Shown: piece after piece, positions 27,647 through 36,621 of the stretch | How positions within the stretch are numbered: the first letter of the stretch is position 1 | How the letters are laid out: the number at the start of each line of letters is the position of its first letter | Source of the DNA: Serpentinicella alkaliphila | GTDB lineage: Bacteria > Bacillota > Clostridia > Peptostreptococcales > Natronincolaceae | NCBI RefSeq assembly: GCF_018141405.1 | Contig: NZ_CP058648.1 | Span: 2,418,502-2,482,501 of the forward strand | Length of the DNA stretch: 64,000 bases | Direction of reading: 5' to 3' | Made by a program: the position numbers and the translations under genes | Notes under the pieces: model-generated | Seen by the model: the letters and a program-made list of their open reading frames with translations, nothing else | Database searches by the model: none | What the model was told of the DNA's origin: nothing

Positions 27647-28662
27647 TGATTGAGAATGTACATAGAAAAATAAAAGCATTTTATGAAAGGCATAGCATTA
27701 AAGTAAATATAATTTTAATCCTTATATCAATTTTACTACCATACATAATAAATAGTAATTACATTGTCGGAATTCTATGCCGTGTATTAATGTACTCGGT
27801 TTTAGCTGGGTCCTTAAACATAATTAATGGATATAGTGGTCAGTTCAACATTGGTCATGCGGGTTTTTTCTGTATAGGAGCATATACCGAAGCTGTTTTG
27901 GCCACTAGGTATGGATGGAACTTTTGGTTATTGCTTTTGATTGCTGGGATATTTACTTCCTTAGTAGGTTTTTTAATTTCCCTACCAACATTGAGACTAA
28001 GAGGTATATATCTTGCAATTGTAACCTTAGGGTTTTCAGAAATAATAAGGATAATCGCTTTAAACTGGACCTCGGTAACAGGAGGTCCTATGGGAGTTAA
28101 AGGAATTCCCTCACCAATATTTTTGGGGATTAGAATAAGTGGCTCTTCAAGATACTATTACATTTTCTTAGCACTAGCTATTTTATTTATATTTATTACA
28201 AACAGGGTTATAACATCAAGAATAGGAAGAGCTTGGATTTCTATTAGAGAGGATGAACTTGCAGCAAAATCTTTAGGTGTAGAATCCAGCTTTTATAAAT
28301 CTATAAATTTTATGTATGGAGCATTTTGGGCAGGGGTAATGGGAGCAGCCTATGCACCATATTATAAATTTATTGCGTCGGATATGTTTACGTTAGATGA
28401 GGGCTTTAATATACTTTCTATGGTCATAATTGGCGGACAAGGTACTTTAGTAGGCCCTTTCGTGGGATCTTTAATAGTTAATATTATAACTGAAGTATTT
28501 AGATTTGCTGCACAGTACAGAATGGTAGTCTATGCTATTTTAATAATAACAATGATGTGGTTAAGACCACAGGGACTTGTCGGTGCCTACGATAGTATTT
28601 TAGCAGGTAATAGGGCTAGAAGAAAATTAAAAAGAAAACCAGTTAAGGTAGGTGACAAGTAG
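27646..28662 (+). CDS. branched-chain amino-acid-type ABC permease, LivM family
   Basis: The 338-residue membrane protein has about nine hydrophobic segments. The LivM markers are GYSGQFNIGHAGFFCIGAYT, LRLRGIYLAIVTLGFSEI, and the coupling helix REDELAAKSLGVESSFYK. It pairs with the upstream LivH homologue. Its stop and the GTG start of the next gene overlap (TAGTG), indicating translational coupling. Confidence 0.9.
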   Translation: MIENVHRKIKAFYERHSIKVNIILILISILLPYIINSNYIVGILCRVLMYSVLAGSLNIINGYSGQFNIGHAGFFCIGAYTEAVLATRYGWNFWLLLLIAGIFTSLVGFLISLPTLRLRGIYLAIVTLGFSEIIRIIALNWTSVTGGPMGVKGIPSPIFLGIRISGSSRYYYIFLALAILFIFITNRVITSRIGRAWISIREDELAAKSLGVESSFYKSINFMYGAFWAGVMGAAYAPYYKFIASDMFTLDEGFNILSMVIIGGQGTLVGPFVGSLIVNIITEVFRFAAQYRMVVYAILIITMMWLRPQGLVGAYDSILAGNRARRKLKRKPVKVGDK

Positions 28663-29453
28663 TGGGTGAAGTTATATTAGAGGCGAAGGAAATATGTAAG
28701 TACTTTGGTGGGTTGAAGGCAGTAGAACAGGTTAATATGCAGGTGGAGAAAAATGATATATTTGGGATTATTGGTCCAAATGGAGCAGGGAAGACAACAT
28801 TTTTTAATGTTTGCTCTGGCATGTACAGTCCCACCTCAGGTGATATTTTATATAAGGGTGAATCGATAATTAATAAAAGGCCTGAGGAAATTGCAAAAAA
28901 AGGGATAGCTAGGACCTTTCAAAATATTCAATTATTTAGAAACATGACCGTTTTAAACAATGTAAAAATAGGATTTCATATTAGAACTAATGCTAGTATC
29001 TTTGATGCAATCTTTAGAAATAAAAAGTATAAGCTGGATGAGGAATTAGTAACTCAAGAGGGGTTAGAAATATTAAAGAAAGTAGGTCTATATGAATATA
29101 AAGATACTTTAGCAGGTAATTTAGCATATGGCATACAAAGAAGAGTCGAAATAGCCAGGGCATTAGCCTTAAATCCGGAACTAATACTTTTAGATGAGCC
29201 TGCAGCAGGGATGAATCCTTCAGAAACTCAAGGATTAATGAAGTTCATACAGGATCTAAATAAAGAAGGTTACACAATTATGGTAATAGAGCATGATATG
29301 AAATTTATTATGTCTATGTCTAATAAAGTACTGGTATTGAATTTTGGACAGAAGATTTCAGAGGGAACGCCTGAATATGTAAAACAAGATGAAAAAGTAA
29401 TTACAGCATATTTCGGTAGAGGCTTTGATAAGGAGGCTGAGGCGAAATGTTAA
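28662..29453 (+). CDS. ABC transporter ATPase, LivG family
   Basis: The 263-residue ATPase starts at GTG. Walker A is GPNGAGKTTFF near residue 39. The signature motif is altered: where LSGGQ would stand the sequence reads LAYGIQRRVEIARAL, a common variant in LivG. Walker B is LILLDEPAAGMNP, followed by the H-loop VIEHDM. It energises import from the cytoplasmic side. The gene overlaps the second ATPase gene by seven bases. Confidence 0.92.
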   Translation: MGEVILEAKEICKYFGGLKAVEQVNMQVEKNDIFGIIGPNGAGKTTFFNVCSGMYSPTSGDILYKGESIINKRPEEIAKKGIARTFQNIQLFRNMTVLNNVKIGFHIRTNASIFDAIFRNKKYKLDEELVTQEGLEILKKVGLYEYKDTLAGNLAYGIQRRVEIARALALNPELILLDEPAAGMNPSETQGLMKFIQDLNKEGYTIMVIEHDMKFIMSMSNKVLVLNFGQKISEGTPEYVKQDEKVITAYFGRGFDKEAEAKC

Positions 29454-30157
29454 AAGTAATTGATTTATCAGTACAGTATGGGTATATCAATGCTCTAAAT
29501 TCTATTAGCTTTAATGTCAATAAGGGTGAAATAATTACACTTATTGGTGGAAATGGGGCAGGTAAAACAACGACTCTCATGGCCATTTCAAATGTAGTAC
29601 AAAAGTATAGTGGAAATGTTTATTTTAAAGAAATGAATATTACGGATTTCCAATCCCATGAAATTGTACATTTAGGTATAAGTCACGTGCCTGAGGGTCG
29701 AAAAATATTTCCAGCACTTACGGTAAAAGAAAATCTAATAGCTGGAACCTTTGGAAATAAACGAATTAGAAAAAATGAGCTTAATAATAAGTTAGAAGAA
29801 GTGTACACTCTTTTTCCTAGGTTAAGGGAGCGTATAAATCAGGGTGGGGGTACACTTTCAGGTGGAGAACAGCAAATGCTTGCTATAGCAAGAGGACTCA
29901 TGATGGACCCAGACTTAATTATGTTAGATGAGCCGTCTTTGGGCTTAGCACCAATAATAATAGAGGAAATATTTGAATTAATTCTTAGAATAAAAAAATC
30001 TGGAAAAACAGTTCTACTTATAGAACAAAATGCAGCTATGGCACTACAAATTGCTGATAGGGGTTATGTTCTAGAAAGGGGGAAGGTATTAATAGAGGGT
30101 ACTGGAACCGAGTTAATAAAGGATGAACGGGTTAGAAAAGCATATTTAGGAATATAA
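29447..30157 (+). CDS. ABC transporter ATPase, LivF family
   Basis: The 236-residue ATPase has Walker A GGNGAGKTTT, signature LSGGEQQMLAIARGL, Walker B LIMLDEPSLGLAP, and the LivF-typical SHVPEGRKIFPALTV segment. It completes the five-component importer together with the upstream genes. DhaK follows after 13 bp with its own strong AGGGGGAT ribosome site. Confidence 0.93.
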   Translation: MLKVIDLSVQYGYINALNSISFNVNKGEIITLIGGNGAGKTTTLMAISNVVQKYSGNVYFKEMNITDFQSHEIVHLGISHVPEGRKIFPALTVKENLIAGTFGNKRIRKNELNNKLEEVYTLFPRLRERINQGGGTLSGGEQQMLAIARGLMMDPDLIMLDEPSLGLAPIIIEEIFELILRIKKSGKTVLLIEQNAAMALQIADRGYVLERGKVLIEGTGTELIKDERVRKAYLGI

Positions 30158-30170
30158 AAGGGGGATATAT

Positions 30171-31178
30171 ATGAAAAAGATTATTAATAAGCCAGAGAAT
30201 TTTGTTGATGAAACCATGACTGGAATTCTTTATGCCTATGGTAACAAAGTAACTTTTTTGAATGGAGACAAAAGGATATTAATAAAGAATACAGAGACTA
30301 AACCGGGTAAAGTCGGTATCGTTACAGCCGGGGGTAGCGGCCATTTACCTGTATTTCTAGGTTATGTTGGAGAAGGAATGATTGATGGTTGTGCTATAGG
30401 GAATGTATTTGCATCTCCTTCAGCAACAAAAATGGCAGATATGATTAGGGCATGCGATTATGGTTCCGGAGTTCTATGCTTATATGGTAATTATGGTGGA
30501 GATAATTTAAACTTTGAAATGGCTACTGAGGAAGTAGAATTTGAGGATATTAAAACAACGATGGTAAGAGTAAAAGATGACGTTGCATCGAGTTCTAAGG
30601 AAAATGCTGAAAAACGCAGAGGCGTTGCAGGTATGGTATATGCCTTTAAAATAGCAGGGGCGGCTGCTGACAACATGATGGATTTAGATGGTGTTACTAA
30701 TGTTGTAAAGAAGGCCTTAGATAATATTAGAACTATGGGTGTAGCACTCACACCTTGTATAGTACCAGAGGTCGGAAAACCAACGTTTACAATTGAAGAT
30801 AATCAAATGGAAATAGGCATGGGTATTCATGGGGAACCTGGAATAGAAGTTGGTGAATTAAAAACTGCTGATGAAATAGTAGACATTATGATGGAGAAGA
30901 TTATTGGAGATATAGAGTTAAATGAAGGTGATGAAGTATCTATAATGATAAATGGGCTAGGTGCAACTCCACTAGAGGAGCAATTAATCTGTTATAAGCG
31001 AGTATATGAAATACTTGAGGGTAAAGGTGTAAAAATATTTATGCCTCATATTGGGGAGTTTGCAACATCAATGGAAATGAGTGGATTATCAATTACATTA
31101 TTTAAACTAGATGAGGAACTAAAGACATTGCTTAGACAGCCAGCAACTACTCCTTTTTACACAAATTATAATAAATAG
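30171..31178 (+). CDS. dhaK: dihydroxyacetone kinase subunit DhaK family
   Basis: The 335-residue protein has the DhaK signatures VTAGGSGHLPVFLGYVG near the N-terminus and GMGIHGEPGIEVG. The latter holds the His (about residue 220) that binds the substrate carbonyl as a hemiaminal. DhaK binds dihydroxyacetone or related ketoses such as erythrulose and receives phosphate through DhaL. No DhaM phosphotransferase-system subunit is encoded nearby, so the donor is either ATP acting through DhaL or a DhaM encoded elsewhere. The operon context with an amino-acid-type importer is unusual for plain dihydroxyacetone use. Confidence 0.92.
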   Translation: MKKIINKPENFVDETMTGILYAYGNKVTFLNGDKRILIKNTETKPGKVGIVTAGGSGHLPVFLGYVGEGMIDGCAIGNVFASPSATKMADMIRACDYGSGVLCLYGNYGGDNLNFEMATEEVEFEDIKTTMVRVKDDVASSSKENAEKRRGVAGMVYAFKIAGAAADNMMDLDGVTNVVKKALDNIRTMGVALTPCIVPEVGKPTFTIEDNQMEIGMGIHGEPGIEVGELKTADEIVDIMMEKIIGDIELNEGDEVSIMINGLGATPLEEQLICYKRVYEILEGKGVKIFMPHIGEFATSMEMSGLSITLFKLDEELKTLLRQPATTPFYTNYNK

Positions 31179-31188
31179 GGAGGATAAT

Positions 31189-31848
31189 ATGGAGCATTTT
31201 GATAAGATAGACTTTATTGGAATATTTGAAAGTATTAAAGTTAATATGATCGAGTCTAAGGAAGTACTTATAGAGTTAGATGCACAAAATGGAGATGGGG
31301 ATCTAGGATTAAGTATGACAAGTGGGTTTATAAAAACCTGTGAAATATTATCGGTACTTGAGGAAACAGATTTAGGTAGAATCTTTTTAACCATATCAAA
31401 AACATTTAATGAGGCAGCACCATCTACTCTCGGGACTTTGTTATCTATTGGATTTATGGGAATGGCTAAGGCTTACAAGGGGAAGAGTAGTGTAAATGCT
31501 ATTGAATTATCTATGGGGTTTGAAAAGGCTCTAGAGGCAATAATGGATAAAGGTGGAGCAAAGCCTGGTGAAAAGACAATTATAGATTCACTCTACCCTG
31601 CTATAAAAACACTAAAAGAGGAAGCAATAAAAAATAAAGGGATACTAGAAATATTTGATGCCGCCGAAAAGGCTGGATATGAAGGCATGGAAAAAACAAG
31701 AGAGATGAAATCTGTACATGGTAGAGCAGCATATTATAGAGACTCCAGCATTGGTATATTAGATGGAGGTGCTATGGTAGGTATGCTATTTATAAAGGGC
31801 TGCAAAGACTATTTTTATAGTAAGTACTCTAAAGGGGAGGTACTATGA
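31189..31848 (+). CDS. dhaL: dihydroxyacetone kinase nucleotide-binding subunit DhaL family
   Basis: The 219-residue all-helical DhaL domain carries the metal-nucleotide motif NGDGDLG (residues 34-40, Asp36 and Asp38), the segment APSTLGTLLS, and the conserved GAKPGEKTIIDSL. DhaL holds ADP/ATP with two Mg ions and passes phosphate to the ketose bound on DhaK. The usual GDGDHG or GDGDTG reads GDGDLG here, a modest change. It has its own GGGAGGA site 11 bases after dhaK, and its stop overlaps the next start by ATGA. Confidence 0.9.
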   Translation: MEHFDKIDFIGIFESIKVNMIESKEVLIELDAQNGDGDLGLSMTSGFIKTCEILSVLEETDLGRIFLTISKTFNEAAPSTLGTLLSIGFMGMAKAYKGKSSVNAIELSMGFEKALEAIMDKGGAKPGEKTIIDSLYPAIKTLKEEAIKNKGILEIFDAAEKAGYEGMEKTREMKSVHGRAAYYRDSSIGILDGGAMVGMLFIKGCKDYFYSKYSKGEVL

Positions 31849-32764
31849 GTAAGGTAACGGTTTTTGGGAGCTTTGTTGTAGATTTAATGGCTAGAGTTAC
31901 AGTTACCCCAAAAAGTGGAGAAACTGTTAAAGGCTCGTACTTTAAAATGTCAGCTGGGGGTAAAGGTTCAAATCAGGCAGTGGCAGCCAAAAGAGCTGGT
32001 GCAAATGTTGTAATGATAACGAAGGTGGGTCAGGATAATTTTAAGGATATTGACTTAACAAGTTTTGAGAGAGAGGAAATATCAACGGTTTTTATTTTTA
32101 TAGATAATGAGAAGCCTACTGGTGTAGCACTAATAATGGTAGGAGAGGAAGATGGACAGAATATAATAACAGTGGTTCCTGGAGCATCAGACAATATTTT
32201 ATTAGAGGAAGTTAAAAAAGCTAAAAATGAAATTATATCTGGTTCACATCTTTTAATACAGCTAGAAACAAATTTAGATGTAACTATTGAGGCTATAAAT
32301 ATTGCTAAAGAGAATAATGTTAAAGTAATATTAAATCCAGCACCAGTGATAAATCTACCAGATGCAATTTACGAAGGTATTTATTTAATAACTCCTAATG
32401 AATTAGAAGCTGAGAGTCTTAGTGGTGTAAAGATAAATGATGAAAAGTCATTAATTAAAACTACTAATTTCTTTCATGAAAAAGGAGTAGAAAATGTTAT
32501 AATAACATTAGGAAGTAAAGGGGTATATATATCAACTAAAAGTGAAAGGGTTTTTGTTGAAGCAATAGAGGTGGAAGTTGTAGATACGACAGGGGCTGGA
32601 GACGCATTTAATGTTGGCTTAGTGGCCGCTCTGGCATCAGGTAGGAAATAATTGAAGCAGCTAAATATGCTAATGTATTTGCTGGCTTGTCTGTAACTCG
32701 AATAGGTACATCTATTGCTATGCCAAGAGTGGAAGAGGTAAATAATTATATACAAAATCATTAA
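31845..32764 (+). pseudogene. PfkB-family sugar kinase (ribokinase-like), 3' frameshift
   Basis: The gene encodes 268 residues before a stop at 32651: GGKGSNQAVAAKRAGA near the N-terminus, the NPAPVINLP segment, and the catalytic TTGAGDAFN motif near residue 250. The C-terminus continues in another frame as EIIEAAKYANVFAGLSVTRIGTS and ends at TAA 32762-32764. A single base is missing near 32645, where GGTAGGAAATAA should read GGT-AGN-GAA-ATA. The truncated protein lacks the last helices and part of the nucleotide site, so activity is doubtful. The break could also be a sequencing error. The substrate class is ribose or a similar sugar or nucleoside. Confidence 0.85.
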
Positions 32765-32801
32765 TAAAGAAGCTTCCACATAAAAGGAAAGGAGGCCAGC
32801 T

Positions 32802-33842
32802 ATGTACATAAATAATCTTCAAATGAGATTCAATAATTTAACAAATATAATAGGTTCCACCCCATTACTTGAAATAGTTTTTAAGTACTTAGGGGAAGAA
32901 CGTACTATTTATGTAAAAGCAGAACACTACAATATGACCGGAAGTATTAAGGATAGAATGGCATTACATATTTTAAAAAAGGCATATGAGGAAAATATGA
33001 TAAAGCCAGGAGACCGTATAGTAGAGGCAACTAGTGGTAACACAGGTATTGCATTTTCTGCTATTGGGAGGTCATTAGGACATAGAGTAACTATTTTTAT
33101 GCCCGATTGGATGAGTCAAGAAAGAAAAAACCTAATTAGAAGCTTTGGAGCAGATATAAAATTACTTAGTCAAGAGGAAGGTGGATTTTTAGGCAGTATA
33201 AGCTCCGCAGAGGAATTAGCTAGAAATAACGAAAATATTTTCTTACCTTATCAATTTTCCAATGAGTTCAATAGTGAAGCCCATTTTTTAACTACGGGTG
33301 AGGAAATCTGGAATCAACTAATAAATTTAAATATAGTTCCTGATGCAGTAGTAGCTGGTGTAGGAACTGGTGGTACAATTATGGGTATCGGTAAATCATT
33401 GCGGAGTAAAAATCCTAACATAAAGGTATTTCCTTTAGAGCCTTCTAATTCACCAACTATGTCTACAGGGTACAAAGTAGGTAAGCATAGAATACAAGGT
33501 ATTTCTGATGAATTTATACCACCAATCGTAAAACTAGATGAGTTGGATGAAATAATAGATGTTGATGATGGAGATGCAATAGTTATGGCGCAAAAACTGG
33601 CAGCTAATTTGGGATTGGGTGTTGGCATATCATCGGGAGCAAATTTTCTAGGAGCTATTAAGGCCCAACAATTATTAGGAAGTCAAAGTGTAGTAGTAAC
33701 TGTATTTCCTGATGATAATAAAAAGTACTTGAGTACAGATTTAATGAATAGAGAGACTATAAAGCCAGACTTTATTTCAACTAATGTCGAACTTTTAAGC
33801 TTTAAAGCCCATAGGTATAAATGCTCTTCCTGTACCTTATAA
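32802..33842 (+). CDS. PLP-dependent cysteine synthase family protein
   Basis: The 346-residue fold-type II PLP enzyme has the Schiff-base Lys50 in GSIKDRMA, the substrate-binding loop [12 protein letters not shown], and the phosphate loop [13 protein letters not shown]. The length is longer than typical CysK, and the C-terminus ends in an added YKCSSC motif that could bind metal or be redox-active. Family members make cysteine by beta-replacement or run the reverse cysteine lyase or desulfhydrase reactions. As last gene of the operon with an ATC-hydrolase homologue it may act on a cysteine-type product. It has a GGAAAGGAGG site, and a terminator follows at 33858. Confidence 0.88.
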   Translation: MYINNLQMRFNNLTNIIGSTPLLEIVFKYLGEERTIYVKAEHYNMTGSIKDRMALHILKKAYEENMIKPGDRIVEATSGNTGIAFSAIGRSLGHRVTIFMPDWMSQERKNLIRSFGADIKLLSQEEGGFLGSISSAEELARNNENIFLPYQFSNEFNSEAHFLTTGEEIWNQLINLNIVPDAVVAGVGTGGTIMGIGKSLRSKNPNIKVFPLEPSNSPTMSTGYKVGKHRIQGISDEFIPPIVKLDELDEIIDVDDGDAIVMAQKLAANLGLGVGISSGANFLGAIKAQQLLGSQSVVVTVFPDDNKKYLSTDLMNRETIKPDFISTNVELLSFKAHRYKCSSCTL

Positions 33843-33857
33843 AGTATAAGTCCTATT

Positions 33858-33904
33858 GACACTGGGGAATTTGGTTGTTATACTACAAATCCAGTGTCTT
33901 TTTT
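33858..33904 (+). terminator. terminator of the ATC-hydrolase/Liv/Dha operon
   Basis: GACACTGG (33858-33865) pairs with CCAGTGTC (33891-33898), followed by six T. It overlaps the upstream end of the next open frame, which argues for a later start there. Confidence 0.85.
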
Positions 33905-33947
33905 GTCAACATTTAAATCAAATTATTATATGAAGGAGAAATCCTCT

Positions 33948-34436
33948 ATGGAACAAGAATCTGGATTTAAGGCTTGTTATTTAGGAAAATTTTATCCTAT
34001 TTATACTAAAGTAGATGAGACAATAAAAAAGATTAATATAGAATGGGATGGGAGTGCTTTTGTATGCACTAGTCCTGTATCCGGAGAAATTGATATAGCA
34101 TGGGCCCTTCAAGCTTTTTATACTAGGGCAAGCAAAAAGATAATTGAGGAAAGGCTGAGATTTTATCAACCACAGGTTAAAGTTAAATATAAGTCTTTTT
34201 CGATAGAGAATGATTCTAGAAGGTGGGGAAGTTGTAATTCGAATAAACATCTAACATTCCACTGGAAACTAGCAATGTATCCATTACATGCAATAGACTA
34301 TGTTGTTGTACATGAACTTTGCCATTTGATGCACTTAAACCATGACCGTTCTTTTTGGCGTTTGTTAGGAAAAATATATCCAAACTATAAGGAAGCTATG
34401 GATATTTTAGGAACTGAAAAAACTAGGGATATGTAG
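33948..34436 (+). CDS. YgjP-like metallopeptidase domain protein (DUF45)
   Basis: The start is ATG 33948, with AAGGAGA about nine bases upstream; the frame is open from 33894, but that region is the previous terminator. The 162-residue product has the zinc motif HELCH plus a downstream His in HLNHDRSFW (about residues 121-134). The preceding RRWGSCNSNKHLTFHWKL signature is typical of the YgjP/WLM-type M48-like family. It is cytoplasmic with no signal peptide. The substrate is unknown. Confidence 0.88.
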   Translation: MEQESGFKACYLGKFYPIYTKVDETIKKINIEWDGSAFVCTSPVSGEIDIAWALQAFYTRASKKIIEERLRFYQPQVKVKYKSFSIENDSRRWGSCNSNKHLTFHWKLAMYPLHAIDYVVVHELCHLMHLNHDRSFWRLLGKIYPNYKEAMDILGTEKTRDM

Positions 34437-34743
34437 TTGGTTTCATAGATATTTTGTATGCATATGTAAAATAAATCCAATAGTATGCGATTTAAAGTTA
34501 GTATAAACTATATATAAGAAATAAATTCATATATTGGAAAATATATGAGTATATAAAAGTCTATAAGGTAATCTATTTTTCAGCTTAGGGAATACTTCAA
34601 TGTTAATTATAAGGATTACTTTGAAAGACTTTTTTTTATGTCCTTTTTTAGGTAATTTATTCTCTTTTATTTCAAGTATGTTAGTTGTAATTACACATAT
34701 GATGTATTAATAAATAAATTCAAAACTTCTAAGGGGGATATAT
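34437..34743. other. AT-rich intergenic stretch
   Basis: No gene or clear fold was seen. The stretch contains the ribosome site AAGGGGGAT of the following MBL-fold gene. Its promoter was not assignable. Confidence 0.4.
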
Positions 34744-36165
34744 ATGAACAATATGTTTTTATTCTTTTTTCTATTGTCCTTTACAGGTCTATTAATTGGA
34801 CTAATAAGGCCAACATTAGTTATAAAATGGGGTAATAAGAGAAATAGGAAGCAGGTAATAAAAACCTATCTAATAGCATCCATGGCTTTTCTTGTACTGT
34901 TTAGTATAACTCTTGAACCTGTTTATAATAGTAATGAAATTTTATTGGGTGCAAAAGAATCTAATGATAAAGAGATATCAACTGAGGCAAATGAAAAGTT
35001 AGATACTGGTTTTGTCAAAGAAGATTTAATAGTAGTAAATGAAAATGATGAACTTAAAGAAACTAAACTAAAAAAAGAGCTTAATACTACTGAAAACTTA
35101 GTTATTCATTTTATAGATGTAGGACAAGGGGATGCAACTTTTATTCAAACACCTGGTGGTAAGGCAATACTAATAGATGCAGGGGAAAGACATATGGGAA
35201 GCAAAGTTGTTTCCTATATAAAATCTCTAGACATAGACACAATTGACCTTTTAATCGGTACTCATCCCCATGCTGATCATATTGGTGGACTTGAAGAAGT
35301 TATAAATAATTTTAATATAGGGATTGTATCAATGCCTAAGGTGACACATACAAGTAAAGGCTTTGAAGACCTATTACTTGCAATTCAAAATAAAAACATA
35401 AGTATAAAAACAGCAAGGGCAGGAGTTACATTTGATATAGATTCTATGGTAGAATTGCTATTAGTAGCACCAAATTCTGCTCAATATTCTATACTAAATG
35501 ACTATTCAGCAGTATTAAAAATAACCTATGGTAATAGTTCTTTTTTAATTACTGGAGATGCTGAAATAAATTCAGAGATGGAAATGATTAAGCAAAAGCA
35601 TGACTTAAATGTAGATGTTTTAAGAACAGGACATCACGGGTCCGGTACATCTTCTACTTCTCAATTTCTAAATGCTACTAGTCCTAAATACGCAATAGTA
35701 TCCGTAGGTAAAGGTAATAGATATAATCACCCATCAAGAGATGTGATAAATCGTTTGATTAATAATGGAATTGAGATATTTAGAACGGATGAGTTTGGAA
35801 CAATAGTATTTTCTACTGATGGTCAGACATATGATGTTAATATAAAAAAGCCATATCAGACATTACCTCCTAAAGATATACCAACAGATCAACCAACCAA
35901 ATTATCAAATATTAACAAAGATAATATAGAAAAAGCAGAAGTTGAGAATACATCTTCTCCTAATAATGCTTCTAATGGTAAAATAAATATAAATACAGCC
36001 AGCTTAAAGGAGTTACAGCAAATTATACATATTGGTCCTGAGAGGGCAGAGGAGCTTATAAGTAAGAGGCCGTTTTCATCTTTAGATGGCTTAACATCTA
36101 TAAATGGAATTGGTGCAGGAAGGTTAAAAGATATAAAAAATGAAGGTAAGGCTTATGTCCAATAG
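34744..36165 (+). CDS. secreted/anchored MBL-fold (ComEC-like) protein with C-terminal HhH
   Basis: The 473-residue protein has two N-terminal hydrophobic segments (about 3-20 and 40-57) and then a linker. A metallo-beta-lactamase domain resembling the ComEC C-terminal hydrolase follows: HFIDVGQGDATFI, the metal motif THPHADHIGG, GDAEI, and HHGSG. A Ser/Pro/Asn-rich spacer leads to a helix-hairpin-helix pair of ComEA type (KININTASLKELQQI, HIGPERAEELI, INGIGAGRL). The architecture suggests an extracytoplasmic DNA-directed phosphodiesterase or nuclease. It combines the nuclease domain of ComEC and the DNA-binding domain of ComEA without the channel. A DUF3006 gene follows, a common partner. 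Confidence 0.88.
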   Translation: MNNMFLFFFLLSFTGLLIGLIRPTLVIKWGNKRNRKQVIKTYLIASMAFLVLFSITLEPVYNSNEILLGAKESNDKEISTEANEKLDTGFVKEDLIVVNENDELKETKLKKELNTTENLVIHFIDVGQGDATFIQTPGGKAILIDAGERHMGSKVVSYIKSLDIDTIDLLIGTHPHADHIGGLEEVINNFNIGIVSMPKVTHTSKGFEDLLLAIQNKNISIKTARAGVTFDIDSMVELLLVAPNSAQYSILNDYSAVLKITYGNSSFLITGDAEINSEMEMIKQKHDLNVDVLRTGHHGSGTSSTSQFLNATSPKYAIVSVGKGNRYNHPSRDVINRLINNGIEIFRTDEFGTIVFSTDGQTYDVNIKKPYQTLPPKDIPTDQPTKLSNINKDNIEKAEVENTSSPNNASNGKININTASLKELQQIIHIGPERAEELISKRPFSSLDGLTSINGIGAGRLKDIKNEGKAYVQ

Positions 36166-36181
36166 AAAAGGGGTTAGATGG

Positions 36182-36382
36182 ATGAAAGTAATTATTGATA
36201 GATTTGAAGGAGACTATGCTTTAGTAGAACTAGAGGATAAAACTATAGTAGATATGCCTAAGATTTTAGTTCCAAATGGAGCTAGAGAAGGGGACGTAAT
36301 AGAAATAAGATTAGATAGAAAAGGGACAGAGGAAAGAAGAAAGCGAATAGAACAAATAATGAATGATCTATGGAAAGATTAG
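36182..36382 (+). CDS. DUF3006 domain protein
   Basis: The 66-residue protein starts at ATG 36182 with AAAAGGGG eight bases upstream, placing it 16 bp after the MBL gene; the longer frame from 36140 overlaps that gene. It starts KVIIDRFEGDYALVELED, the DUF3006 pattern of a small beta-barrel, and ends in a charged helix. The family frequently follows ComEC-like MBL genes, as here, suggesting a shared function that is not known. Confidence 0.8.
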   Translation: MKVIIDRFEGDYALVELEDKTIVDMPKILVPNGAREGDVIEIRLDRKGTEERRKRIEQIMNDLWKD

Positions 36383-36575
36383 GGTAGGATATCTCCTACC
36401 TATTTATATTTATAAGAAAAACTAATATACTTGAGGTATTGTAATATAAAATATATAATAATCAAAGGGAAATATTTGTTTAAGTTGGCTATATACAATA
36501 GCAATCTGGTAGTATGTCAAGAAAAGATTTTTAAAAGAAATAAAAGAAAGATTAAAAAAAGAGTAACTTTAATAG

Positions 36576-36606
36576 AACCTTGTTTTTTCAACAGAAAAAA
36601 CAGGTT
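36576..36606. terminator. hairpin at the IS110 right flank
   Basis: AACCTTGTTTTTT pairs with AAAAAACAGGTT with one bulged base. It lies just outside the 3' end of the IS110 transposase and could act on either strand. Confidence 0.5.
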
Positions 36607-36621
36607 AGAAGCTAAAATATT

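Noticed and set aside
32630..32660. Programmed ribosomal frameshift in the PfkB kinase
   Set aside because: No slippery heptamer followed by a stem or pseudoknot, and other family members are encoded in a single frame; an indel is simpler.
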